Shown piece after piece: positions 41,128-53,583 of a stretch of 64,000 nucleotides of DNA (positions are counted from its first letter, which is position 1; each line of letters opens with the position of its first letter). The stretch is from the NCBI GenBank assembly GCA_017650905.1, contig JAGCDZ010000019.1, positions 1 through 64,000 on the forward strand, read 5' to 3'. The position numbers and the translations under genes were made by a program. The stretch is from Prevotella sp. GTDB lineage: Bacteria; Bacteroidota; Bacteroidia; Bacteroidales; Bacteroidaceae. The notes below the pieces were generated by a model. The model worked only from the letters and a program-made list of their open reading frames with translations. It ran no database searches and was not told the DNA's origin.

Positions 41128-41952
41128 ATGATGATCAGACTTAACAACAGCATCGGGATTCCTCAGATTGGTGTTGGAACTTGGACGCTGCGCGGAGAGA
41201 TTGCCCAACGGAATGTCTGTCTGGCTTTGGAAGCTGGATTCCGTCACGTCGATACGGCTCAAATGTATGAAAACGAGGCTGAGGTCGGGCAAGGCATTCT
41301 TGACAGCGGGTTGCCGAGACAAGAGGTTTTCGTCACTACCAAAGTTAATACGAACGTTATGCGCGAAGGTCAGCAGGCCGTCCGGAAGTCTATTGACGAT
41401 AGTCTTGCTAAACTGAAAACAGATTATATCGACCTGCTGCTGATTCACTGGCCCGTGAAGGACTGTGTGAAGGATACATGGCAGGTGATGGAGGACTATG
41501 TGCGACAGGGTAGGGTGAGGTCTATCGGTGTGAGCAACTTCAACCGCCACCATCTGGACGACCTGCTTGCCTATGCTGAGATTCGCCCCGTCATCAATCA
41601 GATAGAGGTACACCCTTTCATGACGCAGGAAGAGAACATCGCCTATAACTGTCAGCTGGGCATTCAGGTGGAAGCCTGGGGGCCGTTCGGACAGGGCGAC
41701 ATCGACGTAGTTGGGCATCCGCTTCTTCAGTCGTTGGCTGCGAAGTACCAGAAGACAGCCTCGCAGATTGTGCTCCGCTGGATTGTGCAGCGAGGCCTGA
41801 TTACCATCCCTCGAGCCAAGCCCAACCACTTCGCCGAGAATCTGGAAATCATGACGTTCTCGCTCTCCGATGACGACATGCAGGCCATCAGCGGTCTGAA
41901 CCAGAACTTGCGCTCGAGTGTACTCAACGACCCCGAAACGTTCCCATGGTGA
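41128..41952 (+). CDS. Aldo/keto reductase (2,5-diketogluconate reductase type)
   Basis: 274 aa, complete barrel. Catalytic tetrad visible: Asp and Tyr in VDTAQMYENE, Lys in VTTKVN, His in LIHWPV. NADPH-binding tail IPRAKPNHFAENLEIM and the family signature GVSNFNRHHLDDLL. It reduces small aldehydes or ketones in the cytoplasm. It probably shares the transcript of the DUF2271 gene. Unlike the broken AKR at the left edge, nothing is missing. Confidence 0.93.
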   Translation: MMIRLNNSIGIPQIGVGTWTLRGEIAQRNVCLALEAGFRHVDTAQMYENEAEVGQGILDSGLPRQEVFVTTKVNTNVMREGQQAVRKSIDDSLAKLKTDYIDLLLIHWPVKDCVKDTWQVMEDYVRQGRVRSIGVSNFNRHHLDDLLAYAEIRPVINQIEVHPFMTQEENIAYNCQLGIQVEAWGPFGQGDIDVVGHPLLQSLAAKYQKTASQIVLRWIVQRGLITIPRAKPNHFAENLEIMTFSLSDDDMQAISGLNQNLRSSVLNDPETFPW

Positions 41953-41969
41953 TAGGGTTCAGCGTGAAG

Positions 41970-42233
41970 CTATATTTTAATGAAGTAAATCAGTACAATC
42001 TGGATTAATAAGATCAGCGGTAGACCATACTTGAACTTCTTGTGCATCGTCTTGTGGTGCCAGACTTCCATGCCCAGCAATGCGCCGATGCTGCCACCAA
42101 TGACTGCAAGTATTAGCAGAGTGGCCTCTGATATGCGCCAATTGCCTTGCTTGGCTTTCCATTTGTCAATACCATAGATAAAGAAGGTCAGGACGTTGAT
42201 AACGATGAGAATATATATGCTGGTCTGTGTCAT
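41970..42233 (-). CDS. DUF1294 membrane protein
   Basis: 87 aa from MTQTSIYI. Two or three membrane segments and the DUF1294 core: FFIYGIDKWKAKQGNWRISE, LLILAVIGGSIGALLGMEVW and HHKTMHKKFKYGLPLI. Function unknown. The start at 42233 lies 4 nt after the Sel1 gene stop, so both are co-transcribed; the longer reading from 42275 would run into that gene. The convergent AKR gene ends 17 nt away. Confidence 0.85.
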   Translation of the reverse strand: MTQTSIYILIVINVLTFFIYGIDKWKAKQGNWRISEATLLILAVIGGSIGALLGMEVWHHKTMHKKFKYGLPLILLIQIVLIYFIKI

Positions 42234-42237
42234 AAGC

Positions 42238-42882
42238 TTAATACCATTTATAACCATGTTCTTTGCAATAGTCAATCGCTGGCTGATAGCCTTGGAATGT
42301 TGCCTTGTGAATCCATTTCAGACCCTTGCGCTCGTCCTGCGGAACGCCAGTACCTGTCATCAGAAACCAGCCTGTAGCAAACTGTGCTTGGGCATCACCA
42401 CCGTTGGCTGCCAGTTCATACCAGAAAGCACACTCCTCCAGATTCTTCTCCACACCGTCGCCATTCCAAAAAGCTGCGCCAACGTTCTTCTGGCTCAATA
42501 CATGACCTTGGAAGGCCGCTTCGCGATACCATAAAAACGCCTTGTGGTGATCACATTCGACACCGTCACCAAGATAATAGGCATTGGCCACATTCACCTG
42601 CGACAGCATATCACCCTTGTCTGCCGCTTTCATGTACCATTCGAAAGCCTTTTCTGCACTTTGCTCCACGCCTTTTCCGTGATAATAGCACTCGCCTACG
42701 TTGAAACAGCCATAAACATCGTCCAGCTCTGCAGCCTTCATATACCATTCAAACGCCAGTTCGAGACTAACCTTTACGCCAGTGCCACGCTCATAGCAGA
42801 CACCAAGGTTATTCATCGCCTTGGTATCACCCTGATACGCTTTCTCGCGGTAATCGTCTGCTTTGTTCCTTTCCTTTGGCAT
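42238..42882 (-). CDS. Sel1-repeat protein
   Basis: 214 aa, no signal peptide. Five Sel1-like 36-residue repeats, each with the (A)xxLGxxYxxGxGVxxDxxKAxxWYxxAA pattern: NLGVCYERGTGVKV, NVGECYYHGKGVEQ, NVANAYYLGDGVEC, NVGAAFWNGDGVEK and ATGWFLMTGTGVPQ. Such proteins act as scaffolds in signalling or host interaction. -7 box at 42972-42965 (reverse). Shares its divergent promoter region with the HAD-like gene at 43106. Confidence 0.9.
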   Translation of the reverse strand: MPKERNKADDYREKAYQGDTKAMNNLGVCYERGTGVKVSLELAFEWYMKAAELDDVYGCFNVGECYYHGKGVEQSAEKAFEWYMKAADKGDMLSQVNVANAYYLGDGVECDHHKAFLWYREAAFQGHVLSQKNVGAAFWNGDGVEKNLEECAFWYELAANGGDAQAQFATGWFLMTGTGVPQDERKGLKWIHKATFQGYQPAIDYCKEHGYKWY

Positions 42883-42999
42883 TATGCTGTATCTTTGATG
42901 TCCTTCAGAAAATGTTCATACGATTGTTTTCTTGCTCACAGATTATATGCTTTTGTTTTGGCGACAAAGTTACGAAACTTTCCTCAAACTTTGCGCTCC

Positions 43000-43076
43000 T
43001 TTGCCGATAATTTGCCTAAATACATTTAAATCTGTTACCGATATGGTTGCGGAATGCAGAAATATCGCTATCTTTG
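43000..43076 (+). promoter_or_regulatory. Divergent promoter region, third relative of the reused module
   Basis: 43000-43030 repeats 40382-40412 with one mismatch. TTG at 43047-43049 and TATCTTTG at 43069-43076 (19-bp spacer) drive the 43106 gene, with a leader of about 25 nt. Confidence 0.65.
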
Positions 43077-43105
43077 CTGCCAAGTTTAGAGAATTATTAG
43101 GAATT

Positions 43106-43540
43106 ATGGATATCGCAAAGGCATTTGAAGTTGCGTTTAATCGCAAGTTTGAGAAGAACTGGGAGAAGATCTATGTGGTAGTGGATATTCACGACACCAT
43201 TTTGCGGGCCTGCTATGAGAATGAGGAGACCTACGACTACTATCCATATTCGAGGGAGGCCCTGCAGTTGATGACCGCCCGTGAGGATATCTGCCTGATT
43301 CTCTGGAGCGGATGCTATGCCGAGAAGATGGACGAGTATAGAGCGCGTTTTGCAGAAGAGGGCATTCGTTTCGACTATGCCAACGAGAATCCGGAAGTGG
43401 GTAACACAAGCTTTCAGAACTTCGAGGTGAAGCTCTATTTCAACGTGGGAATAGACGACAAGTTCGGCTTCGAGCCAGAAACGGATTGGGTTAAAGTGAT
43501 TGAGGTATTAGGGAAATCAGTTCCTACATTTTGTCAATGA
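43106..43540 (+). CDS. Small HAD-like protein with DxHDT motif
   Basis: 144 aa, cytoplasmic. The N-terminal strand-loop YVVVDIHDTIL resembles HAD motif I (DxDxT) but has His in place of the second Asp, and ILWSGCYAEKMDEY fits motif II. NVGIDDKFGFEPETDW near the end would be motif IV. I recall similar Bacteroidota proteins with the same DIHDT, so this seems a family trait and not a local mutation. The start at 43106 is supported by the promoter at 43047-43076. It converges on the next gene with a 17-bp overlap of the 3' ends. Confidence 0.75.
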   Translation: MDIAKAFEVAFNRKFEKNWEKIYVVVDIHDTILRACYENEETYDYYPYSREALQLMTAREDICLILWSGCYAEKMDEYRARFAEEGIRFDYANENPEVGNTSFQNFEVKLYFNVGIDDKFGFEPETDWVKVIEVLGKSVPTFCQ

Positions 43541-44717
43541 TATAGTCAGCTCTCGCTTCTTCAAGTTCTTTTCTCGTTCCATTGCCCCAAGTAACGCCGC
43601 AAGTCTTGGTTCCGGCATTGGCTCCCATCAGAATATCTACGGCCATATCTCCTACCACAAGTGTCTGGCTGGCCTCGAACTGCATGGCTGTAAGCGTCTT
43701 TACCACCGGTTCGGGCTTGGGTTTTGCCTCCTTGACATCATCTGCCCCTATCAGATGCGAGATGTAATCGGCTATACCCATGTTGTGAGTCAGTTCTGTA
43801 AGAGAATTGTGTGAACGTGACGAGGCGATGGTCATTGTGAACCCTTTTTCCTTCAAGGTTTTCAAGGTTTTGACGACATTAGGAAAGGCTTCGGGCTTGA
43901 AGTTCTTAAGATTCTCATTGAAGATTCTGCGATAGGTCTCTGCACATCGGGGAATGAGTTCGTCCTGGACATCAGGGAACATCGCCTTGAAACATCCTGC
44001 CAGAGGCAGTCCTATAGTGGATGCACACTCCGCCTCACTACGATATGGAAGTTGCATTTCCTTGATAGTCATTTGCATTGTTGTTACGATATTCCGTCTG
44101 GTATCACCCAGCGTACCGTCAAAGTCAAATATAATCAGTTTTATGGAGGGATCCTGGTCCCCGCCACCACTTGACGACTTATACTGATACTCTCCGATAC
44201 GCTGCTTTAGTTTGGGGTAATATCTTCCCACTTGCTCCTTGTAGTCAAGGTATTCCTGTCCAAAGTCCTGCTCCAGCCGCTTTTCCTCGCTGCGCACTTG
44301 CAGAGTGAGCAGAATCACTTCTATGAGAGCGATAAACAGGGGCCATACAGACCAAAGCCATATAAGAATACCTATATCATAGATGTAGATGCCTACAAGC
44401 ATTGGATTACGACACAGACGATACGGCCCATCTGTCATCAGATGCTTTGTGCGAGGCGCCACCTCATGACCATAGGCATCGAAGGGATTCCCCATACCAA
44501 CAATGCGCATATAGACAATACTGTAGATGCTGAGTGCCAGTCCGCAGACGGCGAGCAACACAGCCATTCCGCACTGCAAGGCAGAGTCAGGAATGTATGG
44601 CCGTTCACGACAGGATACCAGCCACATCAGAGCAGGAATGCCAATCACAAAGATAAGCAGGCCCAAGAGATAGCCGAAGATATGTGATTTATTCTTATGC
44701 ATAATACCTGAAATCAT
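43524..44717 (-). CDS. Fusion: ICMT/PEMT-like membrane methyltransferase + HAD phosphatase
   Basis: 397 aa (ATG 44717 or 44702). Residues ~10-185 carry four or five helices and the isoprenylcysteine-methyltransferase/NnrU-like signature DGPYRLCRNPMLVGIYIYDIG, and EEKRLEQDFGQEYLDYKEQVGRYYP. A Ser/Gly linker (KSSSGGGDQD) leads to a complete HAD phosphatase (~200-397): FDFDGTLGDTR, IASSRSHN, KPKPEPVVK and VGDMAVDI, of the phosphoglycolate phosphatase type. Fusion of these two is unusual to me. The reading frame is continuous across the linker, so no sequencing break is evident. Promoter -7 at 44795-44788. Confidence 0.85.
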   Translation of the reverse strand: MISGIMHKNKSHIFGYLLGLLIFVIGIPALMWLVSCRERPYIPDSALQCGMAVLLAVCGLALSIYSIVYMRIVGMGNPFDAYGHEVAPRTKHLMTDGPYRLCRNPMLVGIYIYDIGILIWLWSVWPLFIALIEVILLTLQVRSEEKRLEQDFGQEYLDYKEQVGRYYPKLKQRIGEYQYKSSSGGGDQDPSIKLIIFDFDGTLGDTRRNIVTTMQMTIKEMQLPYRSEAECASTIGLPLAGCFKAMFPDVQDELIPRCAETYRRIFNENLKNFKPEAFPNVVKTLKTLKEKGFTMTIASSRSHNSLTELTHNMGIADYISHLIGADDVKEAKPKPEPVVKTLTAMQFEASQTLVVGDMAVDILMGANAGTKTCGVTWGNGTRKELEEARADYIIDKM

Positions 44718-45031
44718 TTAAATGGGCAAAAATGCCGAAGGGCAAAAAGGGCGTTGTTTAAACTTCATAAGCACACTAATTCTGCTGCAAATGTACGAAT
44801 AAAATCGTAACCAATGAATTTTTTAAGCAGAAATCTTTTAAAAACTCCCACTTTCGGCAAAAAAAACATTCTTTTGCGCTCATTTAATCGTTTGGGGCGA
44901 TTTCCCTCATCGTTAGGGTGGTTTTTCCCCTCAAAACCTTGGTTTTCTCACAAAAAGCGTTAATATATAGAATAAATAGATGCAACCAATCTCTTTTTTT
45001 ATTAAATTTGTCCCAGAGTTAAATTATTAAG
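44718..45031. other. Intergenic region with imperfect tandem repeat
   Basis: This 314-bp gap contains TACATTTG at 44795-44788 (reverse, for the fusion gene) and TAAATTTG at 45003-45010 (forward). 44886-44907 and 44909-44932 form an imperfect tandem copy (ATCGTTtGGG..GATTTCCCTC). No gene seen. Confidence 0.45.
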
Positions 45032-45182
45032 ATGGAAACTATAGACCTAAACAGGTTGAAAGTAGTTCTGGCTCGCATGGCTGATCGGCATTGTCTATGC
45101 CAGGCTTGTCATCGAGTTCTTGGTGTTGGTAATAAAATGCTTAATTGGTGAAAATGCTTTAAACGATAACCGTAACATATAA
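45032..45182 (+). pseudogene. Joined remnants: Xre-like N-terminus and a membrane-protein C-terminus
   Basis: From the ATG at 45032, METIDLNRLKVVL looks like the opening of a small Xre-type regulator, but the frame then degrades and stops at 45149-45151. In another frame from about 45066 to the TAA at 45180-45182 the DNA reads FWLAWLIGIVYARLVIEFLV and on, a membrane helix like the end of DUF4282-type proteins. A promoter (TAAATTTG) is retained upstream. This looks like a deletion scar joining two genes. The lipoprotein gene starts 5 nt later. Confidence 0.4.
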
Positions 45183-45187
45183 TCATT

Positions 45188-46453
45188 ATGCGTATGAAAA
45201 CAAAGACTTTTATTGCAGTCATCGCAATGGTATGCGCTGCTTTTTCCGCATGCTCCGACAAAGACAACAACATTAGCCCAACCATCCACAACCCTACGCC
45301 CAAGGAGCAGTGGGGGCCGACGGCCAAGGGTGCCGATTTCACCGTGCCCCAGCTTCCCGACCTCTTCGTCAACTACTGGGAGTACAGTTATAGCGTGGAG
45401 GACAACGCCAACTTGGCCCTGAAGATCTCTGGCCAGTTCCCCAGCTGCCGCTACTTCAGCTTCAGCACTTACAACGATGAGAACGGCGAGGTCATCAGCG
45501 GTATGTCCGACTTCGAGATGGTGCCTGATGACGGTTGCGTGAACCCCTTCGTGCAGACCTCCAAGGCTAAGAACACTTTTACGGTATATATAGTCCCCGC
45601 CACCACTACCGACGCGCAGATTTCCAAGCTGCCCAGTCAGAACATTATTCGGCTGGGCGCCGGCATCCGCAAAGCCTGCCTCATCATCCGCGAGTACTTA
45701 GGCATTGACGAGTTTGGCGGCGTGGAGCTACCCGCCATCCAGGCCTACGACATGACCACCATGCAGGAAGTGCCGGCACCTCTTCGCGGCACCAGCAACA
45801 TGTGGCGCGATCCCGCACCCTTCCAGCCCCAGTGGTTCGATGCCGAGACTGACGTGCCCTTTATGCTTGCTCCCCGTGGCAGCTTCTATCCCAACAATGC
45901 CACCGACTACCTCTACTGCCGCACGGCCATCGAGGACAATCAGGTGATGACTTGGAGCTTCATCCCCGCCCCTTATCCAAAGAAGGTGGAGGACTACAAG
46001 AGTGCTCCCTGCCGCTACTGGTCGATGTGCTTCGGCACCCAGCTTGACACCCGTTCCTACTACTCCGTCTATGACGAGCAGGCCAATGTGCCCGACGGCG
46101 AGAAGGTGACCTTCGTGCTCTGCCTAAAGCAGAACCCGCGCCTGACCGAAATTGAGGCATACGTCGCCAAGGCCAAGGCTGCCGGACAGTACATCAACCT
46201 CATCGTTTGGGACCGTGAGCGTCCCTCGTATTTTGGCCCAGAGACACCTATCGGCAATTGCATCACTGTGATGTACCGTAACATCCTGCCCAATAAGGAG
46301 TGGGAGCACTCTATGTCGAACATGACGCCCACGCCCTATGGCGACCCCGTCACTTCCGCACGCAAAGACCCCGAACACATGCAGGCACATCTTGCCCTCG
46401 GTGAGTACGGCCCACGTGGAACGAAGGTCAGTACGGAGGAGTTTTTGAAGTAA
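45188..46453 (+). CDS. Large lipoprotein of unknown function
   Basis: 421 aa. Signal peptide with lipobox (AMVCAAFSAC, Cys near 22). The mature protein is rich in Pro, Tyr and Trp, with motifs such as LFVNYWEYSYSVEDN, CRYFSFSTYNDENGE, NTFTVYIVPATT, MWRDPAPFQPQWFDAE and CFGTQLDTRSYYSVYDE. No family recognised; the RYFSFxxYN segment resembles DUF1214-type beta-sandwich proteins only faintly. Codon use is more C-ending than in its neighbours. It stands alone after the gene scar and converges on the esterase gene. Confidence 0.7.
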   Translation: MRMKTKTFIAVIAMVCAAFSACSDKDNNISPTIHNPTPKEQWGPTAKGADFTVPQLPDLFVNYWEYSYSVEDNANLALKISGQFPSCRYFSFSTYNDENGEVISGMSDFEMVPDDGCVNPFVQTSKAKNTFTVYIVPATTTDAQISKLPSQNIIRLGAGIRKACLIIREYLGIDEFGGVELPAIQAYDMTTMQEVPAPLRGTSNMWRDPAPFQPQWFDAETDVPFMLAPRGSFYPNNATDYLYCRTAIEDNQVMTWSFIPAPYPKKVEDYKSAPCRYWSMCFGTQLDTRSYYSVYDEQANVPDGEKVTFVLCLKQNPRLTEIEAYVAKAKAAGQYINLIVWDRERPSYFGPETPIGNCITVMYRNILPNKEWEHSMSNMTPTPYGDPVTSARKDPEHMQAHLALGEYGPRGTKVSTEEFLK

Positions 46454-46503
46454 CCGAAATGTCGAAATATCGAAATCCCGCAAAAAAACCATGGAAATCA
46501 GGA

Positions 46504-46543
46504 ATGCCCACTTTTAATGTTTTTTACGTGTAAAAAAGGGGCA
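46504..46543. other. Nested palindrome
   Basis: ATGCCC (46504-46509) and GGGCAT (46538-46543) enclose a perfect inner dyad TTTTTTAC-GT-GTAAAAAA (46519-46536). It could terminate the lipoprotein transcript. Confidence 0.45.
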
Positions 46544-46547
46544 TAAA

Positions 46548-46593
46548 AAGAGCGGTAGATTCCATCAAGGAGTTGAGTTTGCCGCTCTTGATT
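46548..46593 (-). terminator. Terminator of the esterase-GH3-esterase unit
   Basis: AAGAGCGG and CCGCTCTT (46548-46555, 46582-46589) form a stem; on the reverse strand the second arm is followed by TTT, about 35 nt after the esterase stop. Confidence 0.6.
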
Positions 46594-46624
46594 AGAATTG
46601 ATGCCCAGCTGACAGGAAACCTTT

Positions 46625-50229
<3,605 letters not shown>

Positions 50230-50263
50230 AGATATCTTGTTTTTAATATTTTGTATCATCTGA

Positions 50264-51490
<1,227 letters not shown>

Positions 51491-51547
51491 TTATTAGATG
51501 TTGCAAAGATACGAAAAAATGAGTGAAAAACCAAAATTTTTCGTTTT

Positions 51548-53572
51548 TTATTGTGCTTTTGTCAAAATATCATGGTAAAATTGAGATACGGATTTGTGTT
51601 GTGCCGTCTGACGAAGACAATGGCGGATGAAGAGGTAATCAATTCCCGGCCATCCTGTCTTGTCTATTATTTCGTTGTTGCTTACGATTTGGCCATCGGG
51701 AGAGATAATACAGAAGGGATCAGGTATGACTTTGCTGAGCCCCATAGTTTTGCACAGAGCCAGAAGCCTGTCTATGCGACTTGACACATTGCAAAAATAA
51801 TGCTCACCCTGAGGCCAGACACCATAGCGCAGTAATCTGGCGTATGATACATAGGCGCCGTCATTGGGTTTGGGGAGATATGTATATATAGTAATCCAAA
51901 TAATGTCAAGATCTGTCAGTTCATGCTGTAATGGCAACACTGCATTATTGATTAAATCAGGGGAGAAATTCTTCCAAAAATGTATGAACAAGGTATGCCC
52001 CCGATAGCGCTCACGCAGTGTCTGTACAATCAGTGTGTCAGGTATCCCCTGCAGGAAAAGAGTGTCACAATCAAACGATGTCTCTGCCAGACGGTCTCTC
52101 TCCTTACGGTAAATGTCCTGCCACGCCAAAACCAATTGCCTATAAGCTGGTGGAAGATTCGCTAATTGATCAGATATTTCATCAGGATTGAGCAAAAGAA
52201 AGTCATCCATTTGTTGCCTTAACTTCCAAAGTTTCTTCTCATTGGCAACGAAGTCGGGAAGTAGTGTGCTGACATTGTTGTTGTTCTCAATCAAAAAGAT
52301 AAAATCCGGACAATACAGTTGCTTGGGATTGTTGATAAGCTGTTTATAGGTGTTCACTTCTGCTATCACGGCATCACGCTGCCAGTCTATCAACTGCTTT
52401 TGGGCTTCAGGAGACACTTTTGCCTCTTTTTCTAATTCATTCGATGGGTAATAACGGATGATCTGGGCTGTTTTCAATTGCCCGTACAATCTGACCAGTT
52501 CCTTCATGGCTGGCGACCACTGCTGTTCCACTTTCATGGTGTCGAGTGCAGCTATCCGCAATTCCAGCTGTTTGGTGGGCAGCATGTCTCGGATTTCTAT
52601 AAAACGCTCATATTCCTTCTTGTCGTGAAATAGTGTTTTGAAATTCTGTTCGTCGAAATCCAAACGATACCAGAACAAATGCTGGTTCAGTTCATTGGCC
52701 AGTTGTGCCAGCGGACCTTTGGTCACGAAGAGATTGGATGCCAAATTGGCTTTCTTGTGAAGACGCCGATAAGCCAGTTCACGTATATTGACATAGATTT
52801 CGGTCTCTGTGCCGGGCCCTACATAGGCAATCCCCCGTGAATCTTCCAGCAGCAGTTCAAGCATAACTGGCGTGACATGGGCGACTGGTAACCGAAATGT
52901 AAAATCACCTGATGGCGTCACCTCTGCACAAAGTGTGTCACAATGACGGCCCGGCCATGTGCCTGTATGGCCTATTATCATGGTGATCTGACTACCCATA
53001 CCCGGCCGATATTCCAACAGATGACCTTTGACCGTTGCCCACCCGAAACGATAGTCCACAGCGGGTAGCGTGTCTTGTACTACCATAAGCTTAGTCAGCT
53101 GCTCTTCTACGCCTTTTGGCAGTTTGAGGGGAGGCAATGGGCTGCCGTCCAGACGAATACCAAACAGTCCATAATTGTAATACAACGGATCGATCATGTC
53201 TACTTCTGCCACATCAGCAGGTAGCGACGGGAACACCAATTTTATGGCCGACTGCCTGATTACTTCTTCCTTGAATATCTTCGGCTCATCTAACTGAAGG
53301 TTATAGTCTGAGATAATCTGGCGGAGAGGATAAGTGCGTCCTTTCATATCGCGCAGACAGGTTTCGCGACTGAAGAATAAGAGGTTTCTATGCCACAGGA
53401 CAAACAAGTCGATTACCGTTGCCGTATCAGTCATTGTCACAGAATCTATACGCAGAAGCCTTGAAGAATTCTGATATAGAAAAGCCGGTTTTTCAATGAC
53501 GCGAGCTGAGGCCAAAGATTGTGCGAATGCAGAGACTGTCAGGAATGACAGAAGTAATAATCTTTTCATCAT
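51548..53572 (-). CDS. Thioredoxin-like exported protein lacking CxxC
   Basis: 674 aa with signal peptide (RLLLLSFLTVSAFAQSLA). The middle part (~170-290) resembles the DUF4369-type sandwich in Bacteroidota TlpA proteins (EVTPSGDFTFRLPVA). The long helical part ~300-500 is typical of large TlpA-like lipoproteins. The C-terminal ~140 residues have a thioredoxin-like fold (TLFIHFWKNFSPDLINNAVL), but the WCxxC site reads WKNFS, so no dithiol chemistry is expected. It is the last gene of a BlaI - BlaR1/TonB operon, 11 nt behind the BlaR1-like gene. Confidence 0.7.
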   Translation of the reverse strand: MMKRLLLLSFLTVSAFAQSLASARVIEKPAFLYQNSSRLLRIDSVTMTDTATVIDLFVLWHRNLLFFSRETCLRDMKGRTYPLRQIISDYNLQLDEPKIFKEEVIRQSAIKLVFPSLPADVAEVDMIDPLYYNYGLFGIRLDGSPLPPLKLPKGVEEQLTKLMVVQDTLPAVDYRFGWATVKGHLLEYRPGMGSQITMIIGHTGTWPGRHCDTLCAEVTPSGDFTFRLPVAHVTPVMLELLLEDSRGIAYVGPGTETEIYVNIRELAYRRLHKKANLASNLFVTKGPLAQLANELNQHLFWYRLDFDEQNFKTLFHDKKEYERFIEIRDMLPTKQLELRIAALDTMKVEQQWSPAMKELVRLYGQLKTAQIIRYYPSNELEKEAKVSPEAQKQLIDWQRDAVIAEVNTYKQLINNPKQLYCPDFIFLIENNNNVSTLLPDFVANEKKLWKLRQQMDDFLLLNPDEISDQLANLPPAYRQLVLAWQDIYRKERDRLAETSFDCDTLFLQGIPDTLIVQTLRERYRGHTLFIHFWKNFSPDLINNAVLPLQHELTDLDIIWITIYTYLPKPNDGAYVSYARLLRYGVWPQGEHYFCNVSSRIDRLLALCKTMGLSKVIPDPFCIISPDGQIVSNNEIIDKTGWPGIDYLFIRHCLRQTAQHKSVSQFYHDILTKAQ

Positions 53573-53583
53573 CGATTCTATTT

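Noticed and set aside
41050..41829. 259-aa reverse ORF opposite the aldo/keto reductase
   Set aside because: Shadow; the forward frame contains the full AKR tetrad.
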